From Calycina herbarum (taxonomy: Eukaryota > Ascomycota > Leotiomycetes > Helotiales > Pezizellaceae): a stretch of 64,000 bases of DNA. The stretch's first letter is position 1; every line of letters starts with the position of its first letter. Shown here piece by piece: positions 13,501-25,385 of the stretch. Below the pieces are notes generated by a model. That model made no database searches, was not told where the DNA came from, and saw only the letters and a program-made list of their open reading frames with translations. A program made the position numbers and the translations under genes. Location: positions 1 to 64,000 of the forward strand of contig LLEY01000244.1 of assembly GCA_001414485.1 (NCBI GenBank), written 5' to 3'.

Positions 13501-15674
13501 AGGTCGCAAGCAGTTGTACACCAGTTGTTGGTAGGTTCCACGATCGAAGAAAGCATCTCTGCTGCACATCCAAACAGACACAGAGATATGATCTTGAATG
13601 AGACCTCTCAATGGCTTTCCTGAAGTTGCGGCCAAATATTGGTGATCGGTATCCGCGATTTGTAACGCTTCTGCTCTTGCAACTTCATTCTGGGGGAAAT
13701 GCATATTCATCTCATCTCCATCAAAATCTGCATTGTAGGTGTTGCAGTTTGCGTAGTGCATACGAAGAGTTTTTTCACCAGGGAGAACTCTTACACGATG
13801 TCCCATCATGGAAGGTTTGTGAAGAGTTGGTTGTCTGTTCATTAAAACCACGTCACCGTTAGTGAGGTGGCGATGGACCTTCTTGTTGCGAGCTCCAGTT
13901 GACCTGCTGTTGGTTGGCGCTAGCAACTGGTTTGCAATTGCCAATCTCTCGTCCGGAGTTTTGGTTGTCAGACTGATGACCTGACCGTGCTCGTTTTCAA
14001 CAGCTGCGGCTCCTGGCCATTTTAATGGACCATTGATAACAGCTTGTTGCATATCCTTGAAATTATGACTAGTAACTGGTTCGGGATAGGTCAGTTTCTC
14101 AGCAAATACTGGCGGTACACCAATCTCATTCGTTTCGATGTTCGGATCAGGAGAGATAACACTACGAGCGGCAAAATTGACTCGCTTTCCCATCATGTTT
14201 TTTCTGAACAACCCCTCCTTTTTTTCCAACTTCTGTTTGATTCCGTCTTCATTCTTCTTGCCTGCCGCGCCCTGAATAGGATTACGGTCTCGATCGATCA
14301 AAGAATTTACAGCATGCTGGAGTTGTGCCCAAGCTTCCTGAAGGTCGGTATAATCTCTTGGGCGGTAGGCAGTGACCTCCTCTGAGCCATCTGAGCGGGC
14401 CTGGATTTCATTGTAGATTGACTGGATCAACTGGCACTTCGTCAGAATACCCTGGTAAAGCTTGTTTTGTTGTGCCTCTGTGACTTCTTTATCACCAGTC
14501 TTTGCGTCGGGTCGATATTTGTTGGGAGGGACCAGTAGAGTTTGGATGAAGAACATATCGGCAGTTACTTTTGTTGCTTTCTTGGCCGTTGAGCGCGAGT
14601 TATAGACCAGTGATAGTATCTCCTGTTCCTTGTCAAATAATAATTCAAGCCGTGACTTCACTTCCGTCGGGTTCAAATATTTCTGCTCTCTAGGCGCAAC
14701 CTTTGATTTGGAAGTTGTGCTTTGACCCATTACCACATCCCCATCGGCATCCAGGTCCTCCCCTTCCCCTTCGTCCTCATTCGATTCGTTGGATGATAAA
14801 TCAATATCCGCGATTCCTTCGTCGAAGTCACCATCTGGCTTCTCGGTCATTTCCTTTACAGCAAGAACGGCATTCCTCGCACGCAAGTTCTTGAGGGAGT
14901 TTTTGGCGATCTCCTTGGGGCTTAATTCCTTTTCGAAAATTTTCACAAATTTGTCCTTTCGATACGTCGGCGAGACACCCTTGCAGCTGGCACAAGTTTT
15001 ACCCAACGTGATTGATTTCATGAACTCCTTGATGACGATTCGACGTGCTTCGGCCACCGCCTCGTTCTTTTCCGTTTGCCAGTCCCATGGGGCATCTTTT
15101 GCAGCTTTGATGGTCTTCTTCACGAAGGAGTTTCGCAGTCGCATGATCTTTTCCACGGCCTCGCTGCTATTCCTTCCACCCTCCTCCTCCTCTCCTACAT
15201 CAATGCGGTCCACATCCTCGGCCGGGCCCAGCAGTCCATGTTGTATTAGTCGAAGTTTGCACATGTATCGATTGATTTCTTTCTGTGCTAACTTGAGTCG
15301 ATTGCAAAAGTTACATTTTGCTCGTAGTAATCGTAACATCTGGGTCATAAAGGTAGGATGGTAGACTGGAGCGATGAGTTCGATATGGCCGCAATGGCCT
15401 GGGCAGAGTTTGTCTTTCAGGTTACATGTTGCGCAGCTACGCCCTCGATTAGTATGCGATTATTGTACTTCTGGGAGTGGATCTAAACGTACAATAGATC
15501 TCCCGACGCCCCTAGAACAGGATCATATAAACCCCCAGGTATTGGGTGGTTGAGTGTGTCGTAGGTTTGGGGATTCTCAATGCGCTTGACCGACAGCGCC
15601 CTGATTTCTGCGGGAGTGAGAAAAGCAAAGTCGACGCTGCCAATGGCAGAGGCAATTGGCTGGGAAATGTTCAT
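10504..15674 (-). CDS. RPA190: DNA-directed RNA polymerase I largest subunit (RPA190/A190)
   Basis: Catalytic subunit of nucleolar Pol I, which makes the large rRNA precursor. Exon 1 is 15674-15493. The intron 15492-15437 has a GTACGT donor and a TAG acceptor. Exon 2 is 15436-10504, and the 1704-residue product is the usual length. The splice joins LYDP...DLF to CATCNLKDKLCPGHCGHIEL, restoring the N-terminal clamp zinc site, and CNFC follows. The Mg2+-binding loop NADFDGDEMN is at about residues 629-638. The bridge-helix/trigger-loop region (GIVAGQSVGEPSTQMTLNTFH) is intact. A long acidic insertion (runs of D and E) occupies about residues 1360-1460 in the jaw region, as in other A190 proteins. 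Pol II-type CTD heptads are absent, which supports the Pol I assignment. Confidence 0.97.
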
Positions 15675-16247
15675 CTTGAGTAGTATTGCTCACCAACACG
15701 AGCTCAACAGGTGTAGGCGGGCCTGACCCAAAGCTGTTGGTAGTGGCTGGTGAAGGTCGGGTGGTGGGATGAAGAGGTGCAAGAAAGTAGCGATAAGAAT
15801 TTTTTTTAGTGCCTTATCATGCAAGCCTCCGATTCGCTAAAACGGCATCAGTTTTTAGAACACCAAGAAGCATAAAAATATAGAACTTAGTCGTTATCAT
15901 TGACATATAAACTTTTATAATTCATATTCGTGTGAAAAATAAAGAGAAGAACGCACTGGCAGTTAAACCACGATTTTGTAAGGCTAGCTGCTTGACACAA
16001 CACAAGGAATTTGTGACTGTAGTCCCCTGGCACTTTCCCTTTTGTAATTGTCCCAGCACTTCTAGGAGAGTAAAGATATCATAATTCCAAATGTCTTAGT
16101 CGCTTAGGAGAACTGAATTAATTTTCGGGGTTTTGGTTGAACAATAGTGCATCAGAGCAGAGGTATTTTACTTTCAGAAGTGACGAAGTGAGAGAGTAAC
16201 TGATTGAATGGGTGGCTGCTTTTGCAACACCACAAAAGCTACAACTA
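15675..16247. other. RPA190 upstream region
   Basis: This 570-bp spacer runs between the RPA190 start and the left end of the Fot1-like transposon. It holds presumed promoter and 5' UTR. The transposon sits 574 bp from the ATG, so some distal regulatory sequence could have been displaced. No specific motif was recognised. Confidence 0.5.
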
Positions 16248-16290
16248 ACCGATATCCCGGCCTCGTGCACGGTCCTGGCAAAAGCCCGCC
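16246..16290 (+). repeat. Left terminal inverted repeat with TA target site
   Basis: All 45 bases match the reverse complement of 25226-25270. Identity ends inward after aaagcccgcc. The outer TA at 16246-16247 is the Tc1/mariner-type target duplication. Confidence 0.93.
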
Positions 16291-18183
16291 CCCTCGGAAT
16301 GTCACCTACTATATTAAAAGTTATATATCACAACAACCACTTATTGAATTTGTATGTAATTAAGTAGGGATATAGATAAAAGGTAGTTAATTAGAGAATA
16401 AGTATAAAAAACTATGCGCGAGCACGGAGTGGTAGCCTAATCTGCCGTCCTGACCTAGTTTCCTTCAATTGTGGGGCTACCACTTCAGCTGGAACTCTAA
16501 CCTTAAGTTTAAGTATTAAAGTTGGCTTTTCCAGCTCTTTTTGTCCCTTTTTAGCTCCTTTCTTGACTTGAGGCATATGTAGAGTAGTCCTTTTTCGTGG
16601 GACACGTATATATTTTGTCTGTTTTAAGGCCTTTGGAGTTACAGTAGCTAGCTCCTTATAGAGCTGGGTTTCTGCTCTCTTATTAGCTAATTCTTCCTTC
16701 TTACGTTGTCTCTTAAGAGTATTCGCCTTTCTTGTCTCTCTCCTCTCTTCCTTTGCCTGTTCTTCAGCCTCCCTTGCCTCTTCTTCCTTGGCCTGATACT
16801 CTCGAGCTCGTATAACCTTCCTAGGGGAGTATACCTCTACTCCTTGGCTAATTTCCTCGCAAAGATTAAGTCTCTTACCCTTCTTTCTCTTCTGATTCTT
16901 AAGAATAATAGCTATTCGCAGCCCCTGGTTCTCGTGTTTGAGAATAGAGACTTAAGAGGAAAGAGTACGTATAGAAGTAAAGACCTTGTGTGCCTTAAGC
17001 TTGGATGGAGACTTTTTAAAGTCTAAGAACGCGTGTTATATAGCTTTTGATGTAAGGGGTGTTTTTATGCCTTTAACAGGTTCCTTGACTAGCGAGGCAG
17101 GCTTTATCACCTGGGCAACCATCTTTACGCTCTGAATTAGCCAGATTCCAGCCTTCTTAAAGGCATGTGTAATATTGTGTTCTATAAATGTAAGATCCTA
17201 GGCTGTCTTAAACATTTTATAGAAAAATCTCTTAGACATAGAGACTAATCTATCGGAAGTAGTAAGGAGCTTTTCTAGCTCGTTGCTGTAGAATGTAGCG
17301 AGGGGTTGGAAGAGGCCTACGTCAAGAGGCTAGAGCCGATGTGTAGTATAAGGAGGAAGGATAATAATAATAATACGATAGCGGAATACAAAGTTGATAA
17401 ATTTTATGTTAACATGCGAGGAGTAGCCGTCTATAAGAAGCAGCCGGTATGCCCTTGCGCTCTTCGGTTTTGTGTGTCTCTTAAAGACGTCTTCTAGCCA
17501 CTTTAGGCCAAACTGGTTTAACGACTAGCTGTTTTCTGATAAACTGAAATATGCCCTGTCTTCTTTAACATCCTCTGTCTAGGAGCCCTGTAAGTCTCCT
17601 GACGCGCTCTTATAAATAAGAAGCGGCGGGATAGCTCTCCTAATAGCTGAGACATATGCTAGTAGAGAAATAAACTCTCGAGAACCGTCCTGCTTATTCT
17701 TTGTAACCTAGCCTGATATATACGCTTCTAGACTTATAATACGCTTTATAGATCGGCTAAATCCTATAAGGAATCCCTTCTTGTTAAAGTTGTATAGGTT
17801 GTCGGCAGTTATATTGTATTTCTTGATAACTTGTGTAAGCTAGAGAAAATAAGATAATATTAGCTTTTATACTTAAATTAAGATAAGGAGGGGAAAAAGT
17901 ATATAATACTAAGGTAAAGAAGAGTGTAAATATAGGAGTATACTTAGCTACTACTCTTAAGTTCTTAATGTTCTTAAGATAGCTGCTATATAACCTGTCC
18001 TTGTGTCTTCGGATAAATTGCCTAGTCTAGTTCTTCTCTACCGCGCTCCTACGTATCTCTTCTGCAAGGTTCTTGACAATTGAAGACGTAGGGGGTATTG
18101 CTCGATCGGTAAGGTTATTGATTTGTCGAATTAGGACTTCTTCTTGCTCCTTGGTGAGTGCTTGGTGGTAAAGGGTAGTAGTG

Positions 18184-18658
18184 TGTAACGAAACTCAACC
18201 GAACTAAACAAAGATGACTAAGTCTCGAAGGTTGGTATGTAGTAAGAAGTATGAATGCGCCGGGTTGTTCACTTGGAAGTGAACTCGTTACTTATATTAA
18301 AGATGTTAAACAAGATAATAAAATTGATAACTAAAGTTGAGCACGAAGCTCCTATCTAGATGGCAGACGTGCTAGTATATATAGAACCTTCGTCCTTTGC
18401 CTATATTGCTCTGAAACCCTTATATCGCTTGCATCGCCCGCTAACCGAGCGATGTAGGCGATGTAGGCGATTATCACGTGTCCGCTGACAGAGTTACGTG
18501 ATTCTAATATAATCCTAATAATAAGATCCTGAAGTCCTTTAAGTGCTATCACTTCTAGGCTTCCTCTTGTATTACCTTTCCTTTCCTAGATACCTGTGCC
18601 TTGTCCTATTAGAACGCTGTCTAGACTACGTATTACGATTTGTACGTAATTCGTAACA
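18184..18658 (-). repeat. Gypsy 3' LTR (left copy)
   Basis: Begins TGTAACG and ends GTAACA on the plus strand. It aligns base for base with the right copy over 475 positions, with differences that are transitions. At its right end this copy is more mutated than its partner, but at its left end it is less so, so RIP hit the two LTRs independently. Confidence 0.93.
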
Positions 18659-18660
18659 CT

Positions 18661-18671
18661 ATCCCCTTCTT
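18661..18671 (-). other. Gypsy polypurine tract
   Basis: AAGAAGGGGAT on the minus strand lies two bases from the start of the left LTR, the standard place for the plus-strand DNA primer. It fixes the element's orientation. Confidence 0.75.
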
Positions 18672-18832
18672 AGTCTAGCGTGTCCCTACGCTTAAGTATA
18701 GCCTAAGAAATATCGTTGAAAGGCTAGCGGCCTTTTTATTCTTCTATTATGTTGTTAACGTCTTCTTATAAGGATAAACTTAAATAAAATAGAATTCTCT
18801 ATGCCCTTTGAATCGAACGATTAGGATGTGAA

Positions 18833-19399
18833 ATGATTCCCTATACTTAATGTGTTTGTACTAAATCCGGTTATCGTTACGTCGGTATTACTGATGGTTC
18901 TAAGTGCTCCGAGTATACTAGGAAAGGCAAATCCTATAATGTCGAGGAACGAAACCGAATGCCCTTACTTTTCGAATAGGAATCCCTTAATGCCTAGAAA
19001 CAACGGTTATAATAAGAAGAGGAGATGGCTTATAAGGTTTAAGAAGAAGCTATATAGAAGATCCTCCGTTTGTGGAAGTAATAGCGTTTCCTTACTAAGC
19101 GGGAGTAAGAGATGCTCTGTCGCGGCCTCTTAACCCTGTAAGAGCTTGATAAAGCTAAGGAGAAAGAAGAAAAAAGAAAATAAGAGGAAAAAGAAAAGGT
19201 TGAGGCAGATGCGATTATAGTCTTAGGCAGAGGCCTGGATAATTATACACCTGCTTATGCTAGCACGTCTCTTTTCGACATTCCTCTAGAACCTAGTCTC
19301 GATTCCGCTTTTTTCGAGGTTTTCCCTGCTAACTACGAGATATGGGTAGGCTTAGGTTTTGTTAGTAGAACTCCTGAAGTTCTACCTAGTACTAGTTAA
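18833..19399 (+). pseudogene. Antisense accessory reading frame of the Gypsy element
   Basis: One plus-strand frame stays protein-like through about a dozen in-frame stops, nearly all TAG or TAA where Gln or Trp fits. It starts with a cysteine-containing part (MIPY, then CVCTKSGYRYVGITDG, SKCSEYTRKGKS, NVEERNRMP). A long charged helix follows (EEEMAYKV, EEAI-KILRL, RFLTKRE-EMLCRGLLTL-ELDKAKEKE). A neutral C-terminal part includes ADAIIVLGRGLDNYTPAY and SLFDIPLEP, ending at 19397-19399 unless that stop is also RIP-made. The pattern resembles accessory proteins with a Cys-rich head and a 'RGLKTLDELDE' coiled segment that I associate with fungal Gypsy elements, from memory only. It is opposite in direction to gag-pol and directly inside the 3' LTR. 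Function unknown. Confidence 0.6.
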
Positions 19400-19449
19400 G
19401 GTTTCCTTTCGGTTCCTAAGTGTTCTCTGAATGTAGGTAATTTAACTAC

Positions 19450-22400
19450 TTAATTAAATACTTGACTTGTCCTCTAATAAGTCTATAGTTAAGAATCCTC
19501 TTAACTTTATATTTAGTGTTTAGGTTTATTAGTTGGATTTCTATAATTGGGGCTGGTGGTGCTCCTAGTGGTGCTAGTTCGAGTAAGGATATATAGAATA
19601 CTAGGTGGATGTTTATTATCTTTAGTAATACTAATTTATAATTTAAAGGTCCCTTAACATGTTTGATTTTAAATAGTCTAAGTTTTTTATAATCTAGTTT
19701 ATTACTTAGTCTTTTTATGTTGATGTTTTTCTATACTAAGTAGACTTTATCCCTCTCTTTTAGCGTTAGCTCCTGACTACGTCGTTTATTATAGTAGTGC
19801 GTATTTCTTTTAGCTATAAACTGTAAGTCTTCTATAAGTTCCTTATATAGACTTTTGATTTTCGAGACTTAAATACGAGTAAGTTGGTTATTAATAGTTG
19901 TAGATAGCGGTTCTCGATATGCTGATAATTTATACCTAAAATTAGCGTAGAATAGCGTAACAAGTGTTATTTCCGTTACTGAACTATTATAGGCAAACTG
20001 TGCTAAAAGCAGCAGTTCTACCTAGTTGTCTTACTAGTAGTTTATATAATAACGAAGGTATGTTTTAACTACTTAATTTATCCGTTTGTTTCCTCTATTT
20101 GTTTAAGGGTGGAAAGCTATAGAAAGCTTTCTTTTTATACCTAATTGTTCTATAAGAGCGATCTAAAATTTTAAGGTAAAGAGCTTATCTCTATCTAAGA
20201 GTATTTCTTCTAGTAGTCTATATCTTAAGACTACTTCTCTAAGGAATACGAATGCTAATTCCTTAGCTATACTTAACTCTATATATACTATAAGAATTAT
20301 ATACTTTGTGAGTCGTTCTATAATAACTAGGATTATGTTATATTTAACTCCTGTTATTGGATCTTTAGATTTCGGTAATTTAATAATAAAATCTATAGAT
20401 ATTAATTTCTAAAGTATCTATAGTATTAGAGTAGTGTTTATCTATCTATAAGGAGTATAGTAGGAAGCCTTGTTTCTAGTATAGGTATTATATTCTACTA
20501 TCACTTCCTTAACTATTATAGATAACCGATTAACATAGTAGTATTATCTTATCCTCTAGAGGGTTCTTTGAATTCCTTGGTAACCGTGAGTAGGTGTAGT
20601 ATAGTATTCTTGTATAAATTCTTTTGTGTATAAACTAGGAACCTATAGTTTCTCTTTTACGTATTAGTTATAACCTTTGTATATGTTTTGAATTTTGTCT
20701 ATCTATATATTGTTTGTTGCTGCTATCTCGTGTACTGTAGGTACTAAGTCTCTATTCTTAAGAGTTTTTAAGATTGTAATCTTTTTATACTTCTTATTTC
20801 CCTTATATCTGGGTTTTCGGCTAAGAGTATTAGCTCGAGTATTTAACGTTCCCTTTATATGTTGGATAACGATGTCGAATCCTTTTAATATCTCTGACTA
20901 TCTAGCTAATCGCTTTATCGTGAGTTCCTTAGTAGTTGTGAATGTCCTAAGGTTCTCGTAGTCGGATAAAACTGTAACTGAGTGTTTTGCTAGCTGTAAA
21001 TAAATTCTCTAGTATTCTAAAGCTAATACTATAGTAAGTAATTCTTTATTGAAAATGCTATAGTTTTATTATACTAGGTTAAATGTCTTAGAATAATATA
21101 TAATAGGTATAAGTTTTCCTTTATTGTTTGGCTGTAGGTGAACTATACCTACTGCCGTGTCTAAAGCGTCTGTTTCGATTATGCTAGGTTTGTTTATATT
21201 GAAATTGTATAGAATAGGTTTTTTTATAAACTTTGCTTTGATTTTCTAAAAAGCATCTTCTATCTATTTATTCTATATGAATCTAATAGCTTTTTTAACT
21301 AGTCTTAATATTGGTTTAATAATCTTTACGTAGTCTTGAATAAATAGATAGTAAAAGTTTGTAAATCTAAGGAAGGACTATACGTCTTTTATATTTTCTA
21401 GTAACTTCTAGTTTAAGACGTCTTAGATCTTTGCTAGATCTATCTCTATTTTTCCTAAGCTAAACACCTATCCTAGGAAAAGGGTCCGAGTTACTCTGAA
21501 CTTGTATTTCGAGAGTTTCAACTAAGAGTTTACTTTTACTAGTTATTATAAAACTTCTTTAACGTATCCCTTATATTCTTCTTCTTTTTCTAAGAAGATT
21601 AAGATATTATCTAGGTAATAGATTACTATTACTCCTAGAAGATCTCCTAAAATGTTATTGTTTTATCTCTAATATGTGGCTGGTATATTATAGAGTCTAA
21701 ATAGTATAACTGTGTATTTATAAAGGCCTGATAGTAAGGTAAATGCTATCTTCTATTCATCTCTAACTTTTATTTATATAAGTCTATAGGCGTTTTATTA
21801 ATCTAGTTTCGTAAATCGTACTACCTTGCCTAACTTATCTTATAAGTATTAGCTAGATAGTAGCGGATAAGTATTCTTAACTATAGTATAATTTACTTCT
21901 TAGTAATTAATATATACTCTTCTATCTAGATCGTCTTTTTTCTTAATAATAAGTATATTTAAGGTAATTAGTAACTTAGATTTTCTAATATATCCCTTCT
22001 TAATACCTTCCTTTATATAACTTTCTATTCTCTATAGGCTTTTCTAGTTATATAACCGAAGCTTTTACTTTAAGAGGTAATGATCCTTTTTTAATTTAAT
22101 CTTATAGTCTTATAAGCGATGTTTTAGTAAAGCTTATAAGTCTTCTAGGTTTTTGAACAAAGCCTTAAATTCTCTATACTATATAGGTATTTCGTTATCA
22201 GCTGTCCTGCTAACCTATAGAGGACCTTAGGTAAGGTGTCCTAGTATCTTAGAAGAGGTGGCGCTAACCTTGTTCTAGTCTTGAAGTTATAATTATAAAC
22301 CTACGTAATTATATTAACTAAAGGTTATTATTTAAGTCTTTTAATTAATATCTAGATTATATTCCCTAATCTATAGTATACCTAGTATCGCTTCCTTACT

Positions 22401-24515
22401 TCCTATTTTAATAATATCGAATTATATATCTAAGTAGTGTCCTTTAATAGTAATACTTATTAGAATAGTTTACTAATCGATAATTCTATCCTAGTATATA
22501 ACGTCTATTCTATTAACTACTCCTAGGTAGTATAGCTTTATACCTTTAATTAAGACGTTTAGCTTCTTCTAAGCTGCTAGGGAAAGAAAATTACTTATTA
22601 CTCTTAAATTAATTATAACTTAGAGTTCCTTTCCTCTTATCTTTACTATTACTATAAGTTGATTCTCTCTAGATATAGCGTTTAATTTTCTAATTGTTAG
22701 TTAGTAGAGCTCTCTCTATACTAACTCCGTTTCTTAGTCTATATTATATTCGTTTATCTCCTAGAAGATTATACTAAATAACTTTCTACTTTATAATTCC
22801 TAAAATATTACTTCGACTTTTCCGACTAAAGTAACTATAGTATACTAGCCTCTTATTTCTAGTATAGTTTCCCTGTTATTAGGTAGTATACCTAAAAAAC
22901 TGGGTTTAGAGCGTCCTATAAAGTTATTAGGACCCTACTATTACTATAAACTGGTTTCTTCCTATAGATCTATAACTATTTAAATATCTCCTATCTTAGG
23001 TGTACTAGATAGTTTACTAGATACTGCTTATTCTAGTCTAGGTTCTTTAAATTCGATGGTTTCCCTTCTAGTAATAAGGCTTACTAAAGTTATTCTATCC
23101 TATTTATTCTAAACTATTTTATAAGTAGTTAAAATAGTAGAGTTAATTCCTTAAGTAGAATATAAGCTCTAGAAATTAGGTTTCTAGTTTTCTATATATA
23201 CCTATCTATTCCCTCTTTTAAAAGTTCTAATAAATGCCTATATTTCGCCTTATTTAAGCTTATATATTCCTAGATTTATCTCTAACAAGTTAGATATCGA
23301 TTCTAATAACTCTAATAAACTTATTAATAGTAGTAATTTATATTCTATCTAAAGAGGCGATTTATAATCCATTTCCAACTATGTATCGTAATATTCTTTA
23401 AGTAATAGATCCCTATTATTATTAGTATCCTATACCTTACTAACTTATAACTTAATTCCTTCGTTTAGCTACAAGTATATAACGCCTGCTGTTATATCTA
23501 TAGCGTCTATTTCAATTTATATACTATAACCTCTAGCTTCAAGTTCTTCATCTATAAGTTCGATTTTTTCTAGTAAAGCTACTTCTTTTTAAATAGTAGC
23601 GTTAGCTTGTTTCCCTTTAGAGTCTTTCTTCTTACTATACTTATTTACTCTATAGCTAGGAAGACTATAGTTATAATATAAGTTCTACTTACGTCGACGA
23701 CTTCGCTCTTTCTAGGATAATCCTCCTCTCTAAGAGTTTTCTTTCTTAGATTCCTTCTCTAGAACCTATAATTTCCAAGTAACGTCGATTTCTATAAGAT
23801 CTCTATAATCTTTTCATCTACTCTTTCTATATTAATAACTATAACTTCCTTTCTTCTCTAGATTTCTTTTATAGATATAGTTATCGATCCTAATTACGTT
23901 ATTTATTAATTTATTTAATATGTTCAGAAAATCTTCTTATACGATTTTATCCTTTATATTATCCTTAAGTCTACGATAGAATTGTTTACGTAATGCTTTA
24001 TTATTCTATCCTATTCGTATAGAGTACTATTGAAATTATAAGGCGTACTTAGTAGCTAATCCCTTCTACCTAAGTATATATAAAGCTCTAACTGCCTTTT
24101 TCTTTATATTAACATCCTTAAAAGCCTAGTTAATTCCCTCTCTAAATCCTTAAACATTCCTAAACAAATCCCTCGTCTTTTTAGATATTTAAAGAGAGAC
24201 CTTTCTATTAGCTATTTTATTCATCTAGTAATCCTTTAAGTATAGTTCTAACTAGTTATAAGCTACCCCTTTAAGATAGGTAGACAACTATATAACCTAG
24301 TCAGTTTTACTTAGAAACTAGGTATAATAAAAACTTAAGTAAAGGGAAGCTTTTATTAAGAATTCAGCTAGCTTCTCAGGCGAGCCATCGAACAGCTTTA
24401 GAAGAGGAAGTTTCACTTCCTTTCGAAGAGTAGTAACCGGTGTAACTAGTGTAACTGGGGGGTCTGCAGCTAGCCTTAGTAGAGTGGTTCTTAGAGTAGA
24501 AGAGGTTGCCGACAT
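19450..24515 (-). pseudogene. Gypsy gag-pol, RIP-disrupted
   Basis: The ATG at 24515 opens a gag piece of 65 codons (MSATSSTLRTTLLRL...LPLLKLFDGSPEKLAEFL), matching the gag start of fungal Ty3/Gypsy elements (LxLFDGxxxxLxxFL). Downstream the frame is full of TAA/TAG codons. Motifs in the expected order are the RT block near 21680 (LYNIPATY followed by a stop in place of Gln), YLDN near 21620 followed by ILIFLEKEEEY, and the integrase IERLTKYIIL near 20300. The left limit is approximate and no C-terminal chromodomain was recognised. Confidence 0.8.
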
Positions 24516-24549
24516 AGTAGCAATCTTACTTCTAAGCAGGTGCTTAAAG

Positions 24550-25024
24550 TATAATAAAACTTAACTAAACTAAACAAAGATAACTAAGTCTCGAAGGTTA
24601 GTATATAATAAGAAGTATAAATACGCCGGGTTATTTACTTAGAAGTGAACTCGTTACTTATATTAAAGATGTTAAATAAGATAATAAAATTAATAACTAA
24701 AGTTAAGCACGAAGCTCCTATCTAGATAGTAGATATGCTAGTATATATAGAACCTTCGTCCTTTGCCTATATCGCTCTAAAACCCTTATATCGCTCGCAT
24801 CGCCCGCTAACCAAGCGATGTAGGCGATGTAGGCGATCATTACATGTCCGCTGACAGAGTCACGTAATTCCAATATAATCCCAACAATAAGATCCTGAAG
24901 TCCTTTAAGTACTATCACTTCTAGGCTTCCTCCTGTATTACCTTTCCTTTCCTAGATACCTGTGCCTTGTCCTATCAGAACGCCGTCTGGACTACGTATC
25001 ACGATTTACACGTGATTCGTGACA
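24550..25024 (-). repeat. Gypsy 5' LTR (right copy)
   Basis: Begins TATAATA (RIP-changed from TGTAACG) and ends GTGACA on the plus strand, immediately followed by the TAGTG target duplication. On the minus strand no TGG-starting tRNA primer-binding site is visible just inside it, which leaves open RIP loss or a different priming mode. Confidence 0.93.
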
Positions 25025-25225
25025 TAGTGTCTTTGCGTGTTATAGTTAAGCCCCTAATCCTCCGTGAGATAGCAGTACGGTCACACCTATACTTCTTAGC
25101 TGCCTTAGTAAAATTGCTATGCTCTCCTCTTTCAATTGCTGCTACTGCTAAGTTGATCTGATGAGATTTGTCTGTTCTAGCCATAGTTAAAGTGGTGATG
25201 GTCGAGGTAAAAAGAGGGGTTTTTC

Positions 25226-25270
25226 GGCGGGCTTTTGCCAGGACCGTGCACGAGGCCGGGATATCGGTTA
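25226..25270 (-). repeat. Right terminal inverted repeat with TA target site
   Basis: Exact reverse complement of 16246-16290. The outer TA is at 25269-25270. The transposase start codon lies 41 bp inside this repeat. Confidence 0.93.
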
Positions 25271-25385
25271 CTGCTGGTCCCTGGGCCTGAACATCATCAA
25301 TAAATCAACCCATTCGCAAGGCACTCAACCACCACAACGCTTGCAACAAACCTCCCAACTCCACTCGAGACCTCAAATCGCCATC

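Larger units (their letters stand above)
18184..25024 (-). mobile_element. Gypsy/Ty3-type LTR retrotransposon nested in Fot1-like element
   Basis: Two 475-bp LTRs (18184-18658, 24550-25024) are flanked by identical TAGTG target duplications at 18179-18183 and 25025-25029. The polypurine tract AAGAAGGGGAT (minus strand, 18671-18661) abuts the left LTR, so the element runs right to left. Gag starts at 24515. Reverse transcriptase is recognised by LYNIPATY (from LCNAPATF) near 21680 and by YLDN (from YLDD) near 21620. Integrase is recognised by an IERLTKY motif (from VDRLTKY) near 20300. All frames contain RIP-type stops. An additional plus-strand frame sits between pol and the 3' LTR. The two LTRs differ at many C/T and G/A positions. 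Confidence 0.93.
16412..25184 (-). pseudogene. Fot1/pogo-like DDE transposase, split by Gypsy insertion
   Basis: The N-terminus (25184-25030) starts MARTDKSHQINLAVAAIERG and forms a psq-type helix-turn-helix. The frame continues at 18183 once the Gypsy element and one TAGTG copy are skipped, giving a CENP-B-like HTH segment (LTKEQEEVLIRQINNLTDR, NLAEEIRR, NWTRQFIRRHK). A 70-bp intron (17909-17840) then joins LFFTL to LTQVIKKYNITADNLYNF. The catalytic region follows. The first acidic motif DEKGF reads NKKGF, the second is DGYSSHVN, the third LxPLDVGLF. The frame ends at 16412 after a basic, Lys-rich tail. I count seven in-frame TAG/TAA codons, all at positions where W or Q would be expected. 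The gene is inactive through RIP and insertion. Confidence 0.9.
16248..25268 (-). mobile_element. Fot1/pogo-type Tc1-mariner transposon, interrupted by Gypsy
   Basis: A perfect inverted repeat defines the ends: 16246-16290 against 25226-25270, including a TA at each outer edge (the target duplication). The element proper starts ACCGATATCCCGG and ends CCGGGATATCGGT. Without the nested retrotransposon and its duplicated TAGTG it would be about 2.2 kb, a typical size for Fot1-like elements. It carries one transposase gene on the minus strand. The TIRs remain identical while the interior has seven stop codons and the nested element is much more decayed. It lies between RPA190 and PRP3 without touching either coding region. 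Confidence 0.92.

Noticed and set aside
11042..15364. Several plus-strand open frames of 60-190 codons
   Set aside because: They lie entirely antisense within the well-supported RNA polymerase I gene and have no features of their own.
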